Assembly (NCBI GenBank): GCA_937885015.1 | Contig: CALAAS010000050.1 | Location: forward strand, 103,236 to 167,235 | Direction of reading: 5' to 3' | DNA: 64,000 nucleotides | From: an uncultured Clostridium sp. | GTDB taxonomy: Bacteria > Bacillota > Clostridia > Lachnospirales > Lachnospiraceae | Shown: in pieces, positions 50,968 through 59,245 of the stretch | Layout: each line of letters opens with the position of its first letter | How positions within the stretch are numbered: the first letter of the stretch is position 1 | The notes under the pieces: model-generated | Databases searched by the model: none | Seen by the model: the letters and a program-made list of their open reading frames with translations, nothing else | Told to the model about the DNA's origin: nothing | Made by a program: the position numbers and the translations under genes

Positions 50968-52068
50968 ATGTGCAGACTTAAACCACTGAAAATAGGAAAT
51001 CTGACGGCGAAGCTGCCTGTTATCCAGGGCGGAATGGGGGTGGGAATCAGCCTGTCCTCTCTGGCGGGGGCGGTAGCCAACGCCGGCGGGGTTGGAATTA
51101 TTTCCACGGCGCAGATCGGATTTCGGGAGCCGGATTTTGCGGAGGATTCCCAGGTAGCCAACTTGCGGGCCATCGGAAAGGAATTCAGGAAGGCGCGGGA
51201 AATTGCACCAGAGGGAATCATCGGCTTCAATATCATGGTGGCAACCAGAAATTATGCAGAGTATGTCCGCGCTGCAGTTCGGGCGGGGGCGGATCTGATT
51301 ATTTCCGGTGCCGGACTTCCGGTTTCCCTTCCGGAATATGTGAAAGGAACGGCCACAAAGATCGCACCGATTGTATCATCTGTTAAAGCAGCGATGATTA
51401 TCTGTAAAATGTGGGATCGGAAGTATCAGACGGCACCGGATCTGGTGGTGGTAGAAGGACCTCTGGCGGGCGGCCACCTGGGTTTTGACCGGGAAAAGCT
51501 GACGGAGCTGGAGGCTGATACGGATCATGCAAGCGCCACCTTCCACCGGGAGGAATACGAAGAAGAAATCCGCGGCGTCATTGCACTGGTTAAGAAATAC
51601 GGGGAGAAGTACGGGAAGAAAATCCCGGTGGTAACGGCAGGCGGCATTTATAGCCATGAGGATGTATGCCGGCAGCTGGAACTGGGAGCAGACGGCGTCC
51701 AGGTGGCTACCCGGTTTGTGACCACAGAGGAATGTGATGCTCCCATGGCTTATAAGCAGGCTTATCTGGATGCGAAGGAAGAAGATATTGTAATTGTGAA
51801 GAGTCCGGTAGGAATGCCGGGGCGGGCGATCCGCAATGCTTTTCTCCGGGAAGTGGAAAAAGGAAAGCAGGCCATTACCCACTGCTATCATTGTCTGGAA
51901 CACTGCGACCAGGCAAAGATTCCTTACTGCATCACGCGGGCTCTGGTCAACGCGGCAGAAGGCGATGAAGAGCAGGCTCTGATTTTCTGCGGCGGAAATG
52001 CCTGGCGGGCAACGAAGATTGAAACCGTGGAGAGCGTTCTAAGGGATCTCTGCGGCCAGCCGGTATAG
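50968..52068 (+). CDS. Nitronate monooxygenase / FabK-like FMN protein with C-terminal Cys cluster
   Basis: 366 residues. Same TIM-barrel superfamily as FabK: LPVIQGGMGVGISLSSLAGAVANAGG, EGPLAGGHLGFD with the likely catalytic His, VVTAGGIYSHEDV and GADGVQVATRFV. It has an extra C-terminal section with CYHCLEHCDQAKIPYC, which could bind a metal or Fe-S cluster and is absent from the FabK upstream. As the last gene of the fab operon it may be a second enoyl reductase or a nitroalkane/other flavin enzyme; sequence does not decide. Confidence 0.8.
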   Translation: MCRLKPLKIGNLTAKLPVIQGGMGVGISLSSLAGAVANAGGVGIISTAQIGFREPDFAEDSQVANLRAIGKEFRKAREIAPEGIIGFNIMVATRNYAEYVRAAVRAGADLIISGAGLPVSLPEYVKGTATKIAPIVSSVKAAMIICKMWDRKYQTAPDLVVVEGPLAGGHLGFDREKLTELEADTDHASATFHREEYEEEIRGVIALVKKYGEKYGKKIPVVTAGGIYSHEDVCRQLELGADGVQVATRFVTTEECDAPMAYKQAYLDAKEEDIVIVKSPVGMPGRAIRNAFLREVEKGKQAITHCYHCLEHCDQAKIPYCITRALVNAAEGDEEQALIFCGGNAWRATKIETVESVLRDLCGQPV

Positions 52069-52118
52069 GGATTAAGGATCAGCTGTTCTGCTAAGAATAG
52101 AATAATGACTTATTTTAA

Positions 52119-52160
52119 GAGGATACTGCAAAACGGGAAGGTCTGCAGTATCCTTTTTTA
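52119..52160 (+). terminator. Terminator of the fab operon
   Basis: GGATACTGCA (52121-52130) pairs perfectly with TGCAGTATCC (52144-52153), followed by six T residues. Confidence 0.9.
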
Positions 52161-52196
52161 AATTTATTATAAGAAGGCAAAAATGCTCCGGTGTTT

Positions 52197-53945
52197 TCAT
52201 CCCCGGAACCGGCTCAGGCAGGCGTAGATTTCCTGGATCCGGGGGAGTGCCAGCCCCATGGCGCAGTAGGAGGCGTCGCTGAAGGCGGAGAGACCGCGGG
52301 CATCATATTCCCGCATCAGAGTTTCCACACACTGATGAACCGTCAGACGCTCTAGCAGTCCCTTTTCCAGGCAAAACCGTACCATCTGAGCCAGTGCAGC
52401 CGTCTGCTCGCTGTCTGCCAGCTGTTCCACGAAACGCAGATCCACCGGTTCCTTTGCCACCTGAAAGGCATCTTTTCCGTGAACTTTTACCTTGATTCGG
52501 TCGTTTCGGTCACTGTGATTGCTGCGGTCGCCTCTGTCATTGCGCCTGTTGTGATCCTTTGGCTCACTGTGGCCGCTTTTGGTATTTAATCTTCGTTCCT
52601 GGGACGGGAGGATGAATCCCGGTGCAGAGATTTCCGGCCTGGATGGTGTGTTCTGGCAGGCCTCCCGTACCAGTTCTGTGATATCAGATGGACGATAAGA
52701 ATCCATCTGAATCACCGTGTCAGCGATGAAAAAATAGGCGCCGGAACTTCCTGCTACCAGTATGGTAGAAATGCCGGCTTTTTCATAGAGATCTCTGGCC
52801 CGCTCGATGAAAGGGGTAATCGGTTCTTTGTCCCGGCTGACAATCCGCTGCATCAGGTCATCCCGAAGCATAAAATTGGTGGCGGAGGTGTCCTCGTCAA
52901 TGAGGAACGCTCTGGCTCCGGCTTCGATACCTTCTATGACTGCAGCGGCCTGGGAAGTGCTTCCGCTGGCATCGGCAGTGGAAAAACAGGTGGTGTCTTT
53001 TTTGTTGGGAAGATCCCGGATAAAAAGAGAAATATCAACCTGATTGATGCTGCGGCCATCCTCAGCGCGCAGTTTGACAGCAGTATTATCAGTAATAACG
53101 AATTCGCGTCCGTCACCGGCGATATGATTGTACACGCCGGCCTCCAGGGCTTTTAAGAGGGTGGATTTGCCATGGTAGCCGCCGCCTACGATCAACGTGA
53201 TTCCGCGGCGGATTGCCATTCCTGTCAACGGGCCGCGGTGGGGAAGGTTCAGGGTAATCCGCAGGGAGGCAGGTGAAGAAAAGGGAACGCTATTTTTCAT
53301 GGGGCGGTCGGAGATGCCAGTTTCCCTGGGTAAAATAGAGCCGTCTGCGGCAAAGGAAACGAGGCCAAGGCGGTCTAACTCTTCGCGGATGAACTGCTGA
53401 TCTTCGGCAAGTTCGATCTGGGAAAGCACTTCTCTGGGATTGAGGTTTTTCAGGAAGAAAACATTCCGGACACAGCCGGGGAGAAAGTCAAAGAGGATGC
53501 GGATCAGTTCGCTGGAATTGATCGTTCTTCCAAAGGCTGGGAATCCTACCTCAAACCGTGCGGTAATGCCATCCTTTCCAATCTCACAGGCTGTGCGGGG
53601 GAGAATTTCCTGGCCCGGTCGGCTGGTGGCGATCAGACCGCTTTTTCCGGACCCTTTTGCCTTAAAATTGAAGCGGGCGATTTCGCTGGAAAAGCAGCGG
53701 AGAAGATAATCTTCCAGAGCCGTTTTTTTCCAGGGTTTGTCAAAATAGGGCGCTGGAAATCCGGCGGCGGAATGACGGATCAGGACGCTGACTTTGGAAG
53801 GAGATGCAAATGGATCGCCCTGGACATGGTCGATGGACAGCGTATAATCTTTAAAATCATAGACGCCTCGGGCATCCTTATAGGCCGGATAGCTTTTGTG
53901 GTCAATGGATTCCAGAAGGCGTTTCAGATCCTGTGCCTGTTTCAT
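52197..53945 (-). CDS. ABC-class predicted ATPase (PF09818 type)
   Basis: 582 residues from an ATG after AAGGAGG. Walker A is GGGYHGKSTLL; FLIDEDTSATNFM is the Walker B-like region, followed by STILVAGSSGAYF. The first 230 residues are the family's conserved N-terminal extension (MRFS-like pieces such as RPGQEILPRTA). A low-complexity Asn/Arg/Asp/His stretch (HNRRNDRGDRSNHSDRNDR) lies near residue 465. Role unknown in all members I know; cytoplasmic. Confidence 0.85.
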   Translation of the reverse strand: MKQAQDLKRLLESIDHKSYPAYKDARGVYDFKDYTLSIDHVQGDPFASPSKVSVLIRHSAAGFPAPYFDKPWKKTALEDYLLRCFSSEIARFNFKAKGSGKSGLIATSRPGQEILPRTACEIGKDGITARFEVGFPAFGRTINSSELIRILFDFLPGCVRNVFFLKNLNPREVLSQIELAEDQQFIREELDRLGLVSFAADGSILPRETGISDRPMKNSVPFSSPASLRITLNLPHRGPLTGMAIRRGITLIVGGGYHGKSTLLKALEAGVYNHIAGDGREFVITDNTAVKLRAEDGRSINQVDISLFIRDLPNKKDTTCFSTADASGSTSQAAAVIEGIEAGARAFLIDEDTSATNFMLRDDLMQRIVSRDKEPITPFIERARDLYEKAGISTILVAGSSGAYFFIADTVIQMDSYRPSDITELVREACQNTPSRPEISAPGFILPSQERRLNTKSGHSEPKDHNRRNDRGDRSNHSDRNDRIKVKVHGKDAFQVAKEPVDLRFVEQLADSEQTAALAQMVRFCLEKGLLERLTVHQCVETLMREYDARGLSAFSDASYCAMGLALPRIQEIYACLSRFRG

Positions 53946-54146
53946 AATGGTAGTTCCTCCTTATATCTGTTTCTATAGATAAATGTAAATTGTTTCTCGT
54001 GGCCCCGGTGCGGGATGCCTATATTTTAGTAGGTTCCGGAGAGAAAATCAAGTAGGGCGTTTCGGCCGTGGAAGGGAAAAGGCGGTCCCTGGCATACCGG
54101 GGAAAGCACCTTCATAGGATAGAAAAAAAGTCGGGAGAAGTGGAGT

Positions 54147-54758
54147 ATGCTCAATGGTCTGTGGGTATTTATGATGGCGGTCGGAATTATGTGGGCGGCC
54201 GTTCAAGGGAATCTGGGCGCGGTAACGAGCGGGGCGCTGGATGCAGCCGGCGAGGCAGTCAGCCTGTGTATAACCATGCTGGGAGTTATGGCGTTCTGGA
54301 GCGGGATTCTGGAGGTGGGACGCCGGGCCGGTCTGACTACACAGCTTTCCGGTAAAATGCGGCCGATTCTTGGGGCCCTGTTTCCGGGAATCCCAAAAGA
54401 TCATCCGGCTCTGGAACTGATATCCGTCAATATGATTGCCAACATGTTGGGACTTGGGTGGGCGGCGACACCGGCGGGCCTTCAGGCGATGGAAGAACTG
54501 GAGAGGCTGGAAGAAGAGAGGAGAGAAAAAAAGATTGGGGGCGCATTTCGACGGGGGACTGCCAGCGACGAGATGTGTACCTTTCTGGTAATCAACATTT
54601 CGTCGTTGCAGCTGATCCCCATCAATATGATCGCATACCGCACCCAGTATGGATCTGCGGATCCGATGGCCGTGATCGGGCCAGCATTGGCAGCCACAGC
54701 GGTCAGCACGGCAGTTGGCGTCATAGCCTGTCGGGTACTGGGAAGGAAAAAGAGGTAG
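54147..54758 (+). CDS. spmA: Spore maturation protein A (nucleoside-recognition/Gate domain)
   Basis: 203 residues with four or so membrane helices. MLNGLWVFMMAVGIMWAAVQG, ITMLGVMAFWSGILEVGRRAGL and NMIANMLGLGWAATPAGLQAM are characteristic of SpmA. In Bacillus, SpmA and SpmB together help dehydrate the spore core. The gene lies divergently from the ATPase gene. Confidence 0.88.
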   Translation: MLNGLWVFMMAVGIMWAAVQGNLGAVTSGALDAAGEAVSLCITMLGVMAFWSGILEVGRRAGLTTQLSGKMRPILGALFPGIPKDHPALELISVNMIANMLGLGWAATPAGLQAMEELERLEEERREKKIGGAFRRGTASDEMCTFLVINISSLQLIPINMIAYRTQYGSADPMAVIGPALAATAVSTAVGVIACRVLGRKKR

Positions 54759-54785
54759 GACTTTTTTGCAGAAGGAGAGTGCGGT

Positions 54786-55142
54786 CTACAGAAGGGCCTC
54801 CTCCCACTGGGTTTCCCGGAATCCCACGAGAACGCCGTTTTCGTGAACCAGAATGGGGCGTTTTACCAGCATGCCGTCACTGGCCAGCAGGGCAAACTGC
54901 TCGTCGTCACTCATGGATGCCAGTTTATCCTTTAGCTGCAGTGTTTTGTAAAGCTGCCCGCTGGTATTGAAGAACCGTTTTAAAGGAAGGCCGCTGCTGG
55001 CGTGCCACTGGCGAAGTTCCGCCTCGGAGGGGCGGTTTTCCCGGATGTGGCGGGCTTCAAAGGAGATGGCATGGTCGTCCAGCCATTTTTTTGCTTTTTT
55101 ACAGGTACCGCAGGGCGGATATTCCAGAAATAAAGGCTTCAT
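54786..55142 (-). CDS. ArsC/Spx-family protein
   Basis: 118 residues. Thioredoxin-like start with PPCGTCKKAKKWLDDH (a CxxC as in Spx-like proteins), then FFNTSGQLYKTLQLKDKL and KRPILV, conserved in YffB/Spx/ArsC relatives. It could be a thiol reductase or regulator; the C-terminal RNA-polymerase-contact helix of Spx cannot be confirmed. It stands on the minus strand between spmA and spmB. Confidence 0.85.
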   Translation of the reverse strand: MKPLFLEYPPCGTCKKAKKWLDDHAISFEARHIRENRPSEAELRQWHASSGLPLKRFFNTSGQLYKTLQLKDKLASMSDDEQFALLASDGMLVKRPILVHENGVLVGFRETQWEEALL

Positions 55143-55309
55143 AGATATGTCCTCCGTGTTTTTGTTTTTTGTTGTTTTCAGCTTATATCAGAGAAAAAAA
55201 TTTGTCAATGGGAGAGGCGGATTCACAGAATAAACAAATTTATCCGCTATACTAAAATCGTTTTCCGGGGAATATTCTTATATAAAGGAAGGTTTAACGG
55301 AGAATAGGT

Positions 55310-55834
55310 GTGAAGGTAATTGCATATCTGTCCGAGTATTTGATTCCGCTGGTGCTTTTTTACATAGTGGGCCTGGCGGCGCTGCAGCGTCGGCCGGTTT
55401 TTGATGATTTTTTGGAAGGCGCAAGGCTGGGCATGCGGACGGTGGCGGGGATTCTGCCGACTCTGATCGGCCTTATGACAGCGGTGGGCGTCCTTCGGGC
55501 GTCGGGTTTTCTTGATTTTTTGGCGAAGGTGCTGCAGGGGCCAGCCGAGTTTTTGAGAGTTCCGGCGCAGGCTGTTCCGTTGATTTTGGTTCGCCTGGTG
55601 TCCAGTTCTGCGGCAATGGGGCTGCTTCTGGATATTTTTAAGACTTGTGGACCGGATTCTTCCATCGGCATGATGGTTTCGATTCTGGAAAGCTGCACAG
55701 AAACAGTTTTTTATACCATGAGTGTATATTTTATGGCGGTGCATGTCACAAAAACCAGATGGACACTGACCGGAGCCCTGACGGCCACAGCAGCAGGTGT
55801 GGCAGCCAGTATTTTTCTGGCCGCTTTGTATTAA
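55310..55834 (+). CDS. spmB: Spore maturation protein B
   Basis: 174 residues from GTG 55310 (CGGAG upstream). Hydrophobic with about five helices; LVLFYIVGLAALQRRPVFDDF, GARLGMRTVAGILPTLIGLM and SILESCTETVFYTMSVYF match SpmB. Usually adjacent to spmA in one operon; here 550 bases away with another gene between. Confidence 0.88.
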   Translation: MKVIAYLSEYLIPLVLFYIVGLAALQRRPVFDDFLEGARLGMRTVAGILPTLIGLMTAVGVLRASGFLDFLAKVLQGPAEFLRVPAQAVPLILVRLVSSSAAMGLLLDIFKTCGPDSSIGMMVSILESCTETVFYTMSVYFMAVHVTKTRWTLTGALTATAAGVAASIFLAALY

Positions 55835-55919
55835 AGGAGAGCGCGTTTCCCGTCTCAGAACTGGGGCACGTTGCCGGATTTCTCTTCGGGAATCAGATGA
55901 TTTGTAAGAAATTTGACGG

Positions 55920-55948
55920 TTGTTTTGCCTGTAAGAATATTGTATAAT
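55920..55948 (+). promoter_or_regulatory. Promoter of the MarR/FabT-like gene
   Basis: TTGTTT-N17-TATAAT, about 80 bases before the likely start. A TTGACG at 55913 is too far (24 bases) to pair with this -10. Confidence 0.55.
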
Positions 55949-56030
55949 CAGTGAGGTAAAATGCCGTCTGGCTGCCAGAAGCCGGTTTGTGGCTTTGACA
56001 GGTTGCGAGATGCGGATGAAAGGGAACGAT

Positions 56031-56471
56031 GTGGGAAATTACGAAACGCTGAATGAGCTGCTGGTCCGGCTGTTTCGCGATGTGATGGATATTGAACAAA
56101 AATCAATTATCACGCCGGAATTTAAAGATATCACAAATAATGATATGCACGTCATTGAGGCAATCGGAATAGGAGAACCCAAAAATATGTCTGCGATTGC
56201 CAGGGAGCTTTCTGTTACAGTGGGGACTTTGACGATCGCCATGAACAGCCTGGTAAAAAAGGGTTATGTAGAGCGGACAAGAGGGCTGGAAGATCGCCGG
56301 GTTGTGTATATCTCTCTTTCAGAGCGAGGCAGGCGGGCCTATGAAAACCATGCCAGATTTCATCGCGAGATGATACAGAGTGTGACCGGCGAACTGACAG
56401 CAGAGGAAACGGAAATTTTGGTAAAATCGCTGTCGAAGCTGAATCAGTGGTTTAGAAGCCGGCAGGATTAG
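56031..56471 (+). CDS. fabT: FabT-like MarR-family regulator
   Basis: GTG 56031 follows AAAGGGAA and gives 146 residues; ATG 56010 or 56016 would add a few. After ETLNELLVRLFRDVMDIEQKS come the FabT-like features: TNNDMHVIEAIG, the winged helix MSAIARELSVTVGTLTIAMN and LVKKGYVERTRGLEDRRVVYISL. From memory these match the FabT of Lactococcus and streptococci closely. FabT represses fab genes when bound to acyl-ACP. The gene is 13 kb from the fab operon, which has a matching palindrome. Confidence 0.75.
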   Translation: MGNYETLNELLVRLFRDVMDIEQKSIITPEFKDITNNDMHVIEAIGIGEPKNMSAIARELSVTVGTLTIAMNSLVKKGYVERTRGLEDRRVVYISLSERGRRAYENHARFHREMIQSVTGELTAEETEILVKSLSKLNQWFRSRQD

Positions 56472-56495
56472 GATAATGAGGAGGAATGAATAATT

Positions 56496-57032
56496 ATGAA
56501 GAAATTTATGGCAATCGTTGCAGCGGCTGTGACAGCGGCGGCTCTGGCTGCCTGTACGCCCACCGTACGAGAGAGCGGAGCGGACGCAGACCATCAGCAT
56601 CAGACGCCGCCGGCAGGCGCTATGGAACAGTCGACCATTGACGGTGCTCTGGAAAAAGAGCAGATGGTGGTAGATGCGGATCCTACGGTAACAGTTTGCG
56701 TATATTCTGTGAAGGAGGATGGAACTGGTCTGAAGCAGAATATGGATGCAGTAGACGGTGAGAAGTTGGATGCCCAGGCTCTGATGGACAAGATGGCGGA
56801 GCTGGGAGTTGTGGAAAGCGGCATCACAGTGACTGCTTTTGAAAATCAGGATGGCGCCCTGACTCTGGAGCTGTCTTCGTTGGAGAAGTCTTCAGATGAG
56901 CTGGTAGTAACGGCCATTGCCAATACGTTTATCCAGAATTATGAGGCAAAAGAGATCAATATCAGTGTTGCTGGTGAGAAGCTGGGCGACGGCCCAATGA
57001 CCTTCTTAAAAGAATATAAGAAAATGAAATAG
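56496..57032 (+). CDS. Lipoprotein with GerMN-like domain
   Basis: 178 residues. Signal peptide with lipobox LAAC (Cys20), then a His/Gln-rich linker and a domain beginning VTVCVYSVKEDGTGLKQNMD, of the kind seen in GerM-type sporulation proteins. ELVVTAIANTFIQNYEAKEINISVAG closes the domain. Sits 24 bases after the FabT-like gene. Assignment to GerMN is tentative. Confidence 0.65.
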   Translation: MKKFMAIVAAAVTAAALAACTPTVRESGADADHQHQTPPAGAMEQSTIDGALEKEQMVVDADPTVTVCVYSVKEDGTGLKQNMDAVDGEKLDAQALMDKMAELGVVESGITVTAFENQDGALTLELSSLEKSSDELVVTAIANTFIQNYEAKEINISVAGEKLGDGPMTFLKEYKKMK

Positions 57033-57082
57033 ATATTCAGGACAGCGAAGCGGTATATCTAAAATGGAACGTACCTGAAGTC

Positions 57083-57128
57083 AAGGGGGCGCATGAAAAA
57101 ACGAAAGTTTTTTCATGCGCCCCCTTTT
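57083..57128. terminator. Strong bidirectional terminator
   Basis: A perfect 20-bp stem (57083-57102 with 57107-57126) around a GAAA tetraloop, flanked by A and T tracts. It separates the convergent lipoprotein genes on the two strands. Confidence 0.95.
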
Positions 57129-57132
57129 CCTG

Positions 57133-58980
57133 CTACATCCCACTGTTTCCGTAGGTCAAAAGCCAGGTCTGGAAGTAGGGTTTGATAATTCGGAAAGGAG
57201 CTCCGTCCATATCCAGAATAAACTGGTGGAATCGGCGGGGCGAATATTGATTCCCCAGAGTTTCAATAGCCGTTTCCCGCATATCGGTAATTTCCAGATA
57301 GCCGGTATAGTATTTCAGATAATTGGCTGGGTTATCGATGAGCGAGAGGTAGATTTCCCGGATCACTTCTGGATCTTCAATGCCATACAAGTCGGAAAGG
57401 AAGGAAGAAACCTGCTCTTCGCTCCAGCCATCATAGTTGACATGGATATCCAGGAGCGCATATAACCCGTAGGTGGAGGCGCTGTTTTTTTCCATGAGCT
57501 TCTGAACCGGATCTGACAATCCGTTGTCAAAGGAGTAGGAATAGAGTTCACAATAAAGTCCCCAGCCTTCGCTGTAGCCTTCACAGGTCAGGAGACGGTG
57601 AAGAGGACAGCGGGTATTCCGGTTAAAGTAAACGGATTGATACAGATGGCCTGGATAGCCTTCATGGGCCAGCATGGTATAGAGATTCTGCTCTCGGCTG
57701 GCTTCGTCGTTGATATAGATCACATTGGCTCCTTCATAGTCCAGCGGCGGAACCAGAAAAAAAGCCGGGGAAAGAGACGCCTCCAGAGCTTTTGGCACAT
57801 GCTTGATTTCAAAGGAAGTGTCAGAAAGCGGAGGAAAATCGCGGGTAATCTGCTGCTGCAGGTGTGTCAGGATTTCCGCAGGATCAGAGAGGGTAATGGC
57901 AGAATCTGTCATCTGTCGTTCCAGTTCCGGCTGTTTTTCCAGCATGGCACCCATTTCTGCGATATCGCGTCCCAGCCGTTTTTCGATGCGCTGGCGCAGC
58001 TCTGGGACGGAGGAATCCGTTCCGGTGGCAGAGGCAACCAGGTACGAATAGTATTCCTTCCCTTTTTCGTAGGAACACAGTCCACCGTCCGGGCCGCCGG
58101 TACCTTTCAGTTCCTCCAGAGCAGCCGAAAGGCTGGTATAGGCCGGGATAAAATGCTCCTTTAAAATTTCCAGATGCTGAGCCTGGTATGCCTCTTTTTC
58201 CTCCGGGGTAAGTCCGGGAACGTCCTCCAGACGGGCTGCGAAAGTTTCCGTCAGAAGACTGTTTTCCGGGCGGATCAAATAATCCTTACAGGACTGCAAA
58301 ATCCGATCCAGAGTGGCATCGGAGGGAGTCAGTCCGGCAGCGGACCGTTCTTTTTCATAATCTGCCAGCTGGGCGTAATAGACGTCAATCTGTGAAAGGA
58401 GCTCCAGATAGTGATCCACATCACTCCGGTCGTAAAAAGCGTATTCCGCAAGAAGCGTAGGGAGCTGCGCCTGCGTTCCGATCAGTGGACTCAGAGGCTG
58501 GTAATAGAGCTCCAGGCCCCGGGCCAACTCTTCCGTCTCCAGCGCGTCTGTGAGAAGTTTACAGGTAAACAGCTGGTCAGAGGTCAGGTGTGCCGGGTCA
58601 AAGGAAGCCAGTTCTTTTTTCAGCGTTTCGTCCTCTGCTGCCTGTTCCAGCAGGATTTTTCCAGAGATTTCGGGGAATTTCATATCCTCGCAGGTCAGTC
58701 CATACGTTTCTGGGTGCTGCAGGATGAAATGGATGGAGAGGGAATCTCCTTCCAGAAGCTGCTGGAAGGTTCGCTCGGTAAATTCATCAAATCGAGTCTG
58801 TGTGACTGCAGGATCGTCATTTTCCTGCAGAGCAGCAGTGTTTTCCTGAGAGCTGTCCGGAGCCTGTATAGACTCAGGCGGCAGCGGAGAGCGGGCGCAG
58901 CCGGCGACGGACAGGGCGATCCATGTCAGGACGGCCGGAAGAATACCGAAAAGCCGTCTGCTGCGATGATTTTTTTTCAT
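57133..58980 (-). CDS. DUF885-family lipoprotein, probable zinc peptidase
   Basis: 615 residues. Signal peptide with lipobox VAGC (Cys28). A long helical domain is followed by the metallopeptidase-like motif MLAHEGYPGHLYQ (HExxH-like, HEGYPGH) and downstream EGYSEGWGLYCE, which supplies a third ligand Glu. DUF885 proteins are gluzincin-like; substrates mostly unknown. Anchored outside the cytoplasmic membrane. Start ATG 58980 after GGAGG at a rather long spacing. Confidence 0.85.
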   Translation of the reverse strand: MKKNHRSRRLFGILPAVLTWIALSVAGCARSPLPPESIQAPDSSQENTAALQENDDPAVTQTRFDEFTERTFQQLLEGDSLSIHFILQHPETYGLTCEDMKFPEISGKILLEQAAEDETLKKELASFDPAHLTSDQLFTCKLLTDALETEELARGLELYYQPLSPLIGTQAQLPTLLAEYAFYDRSDVDHYLELLSQIDVYYAQLADYEKERSAAGLTPSDATLDRILQSCKDYLIRPENSLLTETFAARLEDVPGLTPEEKEAYQAQHLEILKEHFIPAYTSLSAALEELKGTGGPDGGLCSYEKGKEYYSYLVASATGTDSSVPELRQRIEKRLGRDIAEMGAMLEKQPELERQMTDSAITLSDPAEILTHLQQQITRDFPPLSDTSFEIKHVPKALEASLSPAFFLVPPLDYEGANVIYINDEASREQNLYTMLAHEGYPGHLYQSVYFNRNTRCPLHRLLTCEGYSEGWGLYCELYSYSFDNGLSDPVQKLMEKNSASTYGLYALLDIHVNYDGWSEEQVSSFLSDLYGIEDPEVIREIYLSLIDNPANYLKYYTGYLEITDMRETAIETLGNQYSPRRFHQFILDMDGAPFRIIKPYFQTWLLTYGNSGM

Positions 58981-59084
58981 ATTCCAAATACCTCCAGTTG
59001 CTGATGGATTCTATAGTATATGGTTAATTGTCCCCAGTATAGCACAGAAGACAGGCGTCTGCATAGCATTTTAAAAAGGACAGC

Positions 59085-59113
59085 TTGACAAACCTTTCTG
59101 AAACAGATAGACT
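59085..59113 (+). promoter_or_regulatory. metG promoter
   Basis: TTGACA-N17-TAGACT in the gap between the divergent DUF885 and metG genes. Confidence 0.6.
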
Positions 59114-59153
59114 AGCCTATATAATGAAAAGGCTGGGAAGCAAAGACGTGTCT

Positions 59154-59195
59154 CGCCTTTAATCATGGGGAAAGCCGTGATTAAGGGCGTTTTTT
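59154..59195 (+). terminator. Terminator-like hairpin in the metG leader
   Basis: CGCCTTTAATCA (59154-59165) pairs with TGATTAAGGGCG (59178-59189) and six T residues follow. It lies between the metG promoter and its start codon, so it would attenuate metG. A second hairpin (ATTCTCTGT / ACAGAGAAT, 59203-59223) precedes the ribosome site. The conserved T-box sequence was not found. Confidence 0.7.
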
Positions 59196-59245
59196 GTCTG
59201 GGATTCTCTGTAGGACAGAGAATGATGAAGGAGGAATAGAAGGAT

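Noticed and set aside
55913..55948. TTGACG with TATAAT as the promoter of the FabT-like gene
   Set aside because: The spacer would be 24 bases; TTGTTT at 55920 with a 17-base spacer is the better match.
59100..59245. T-box riboswitch before metG
   Set aside because: The leader is too short and the conserved 14-base T-box sequence is absent.
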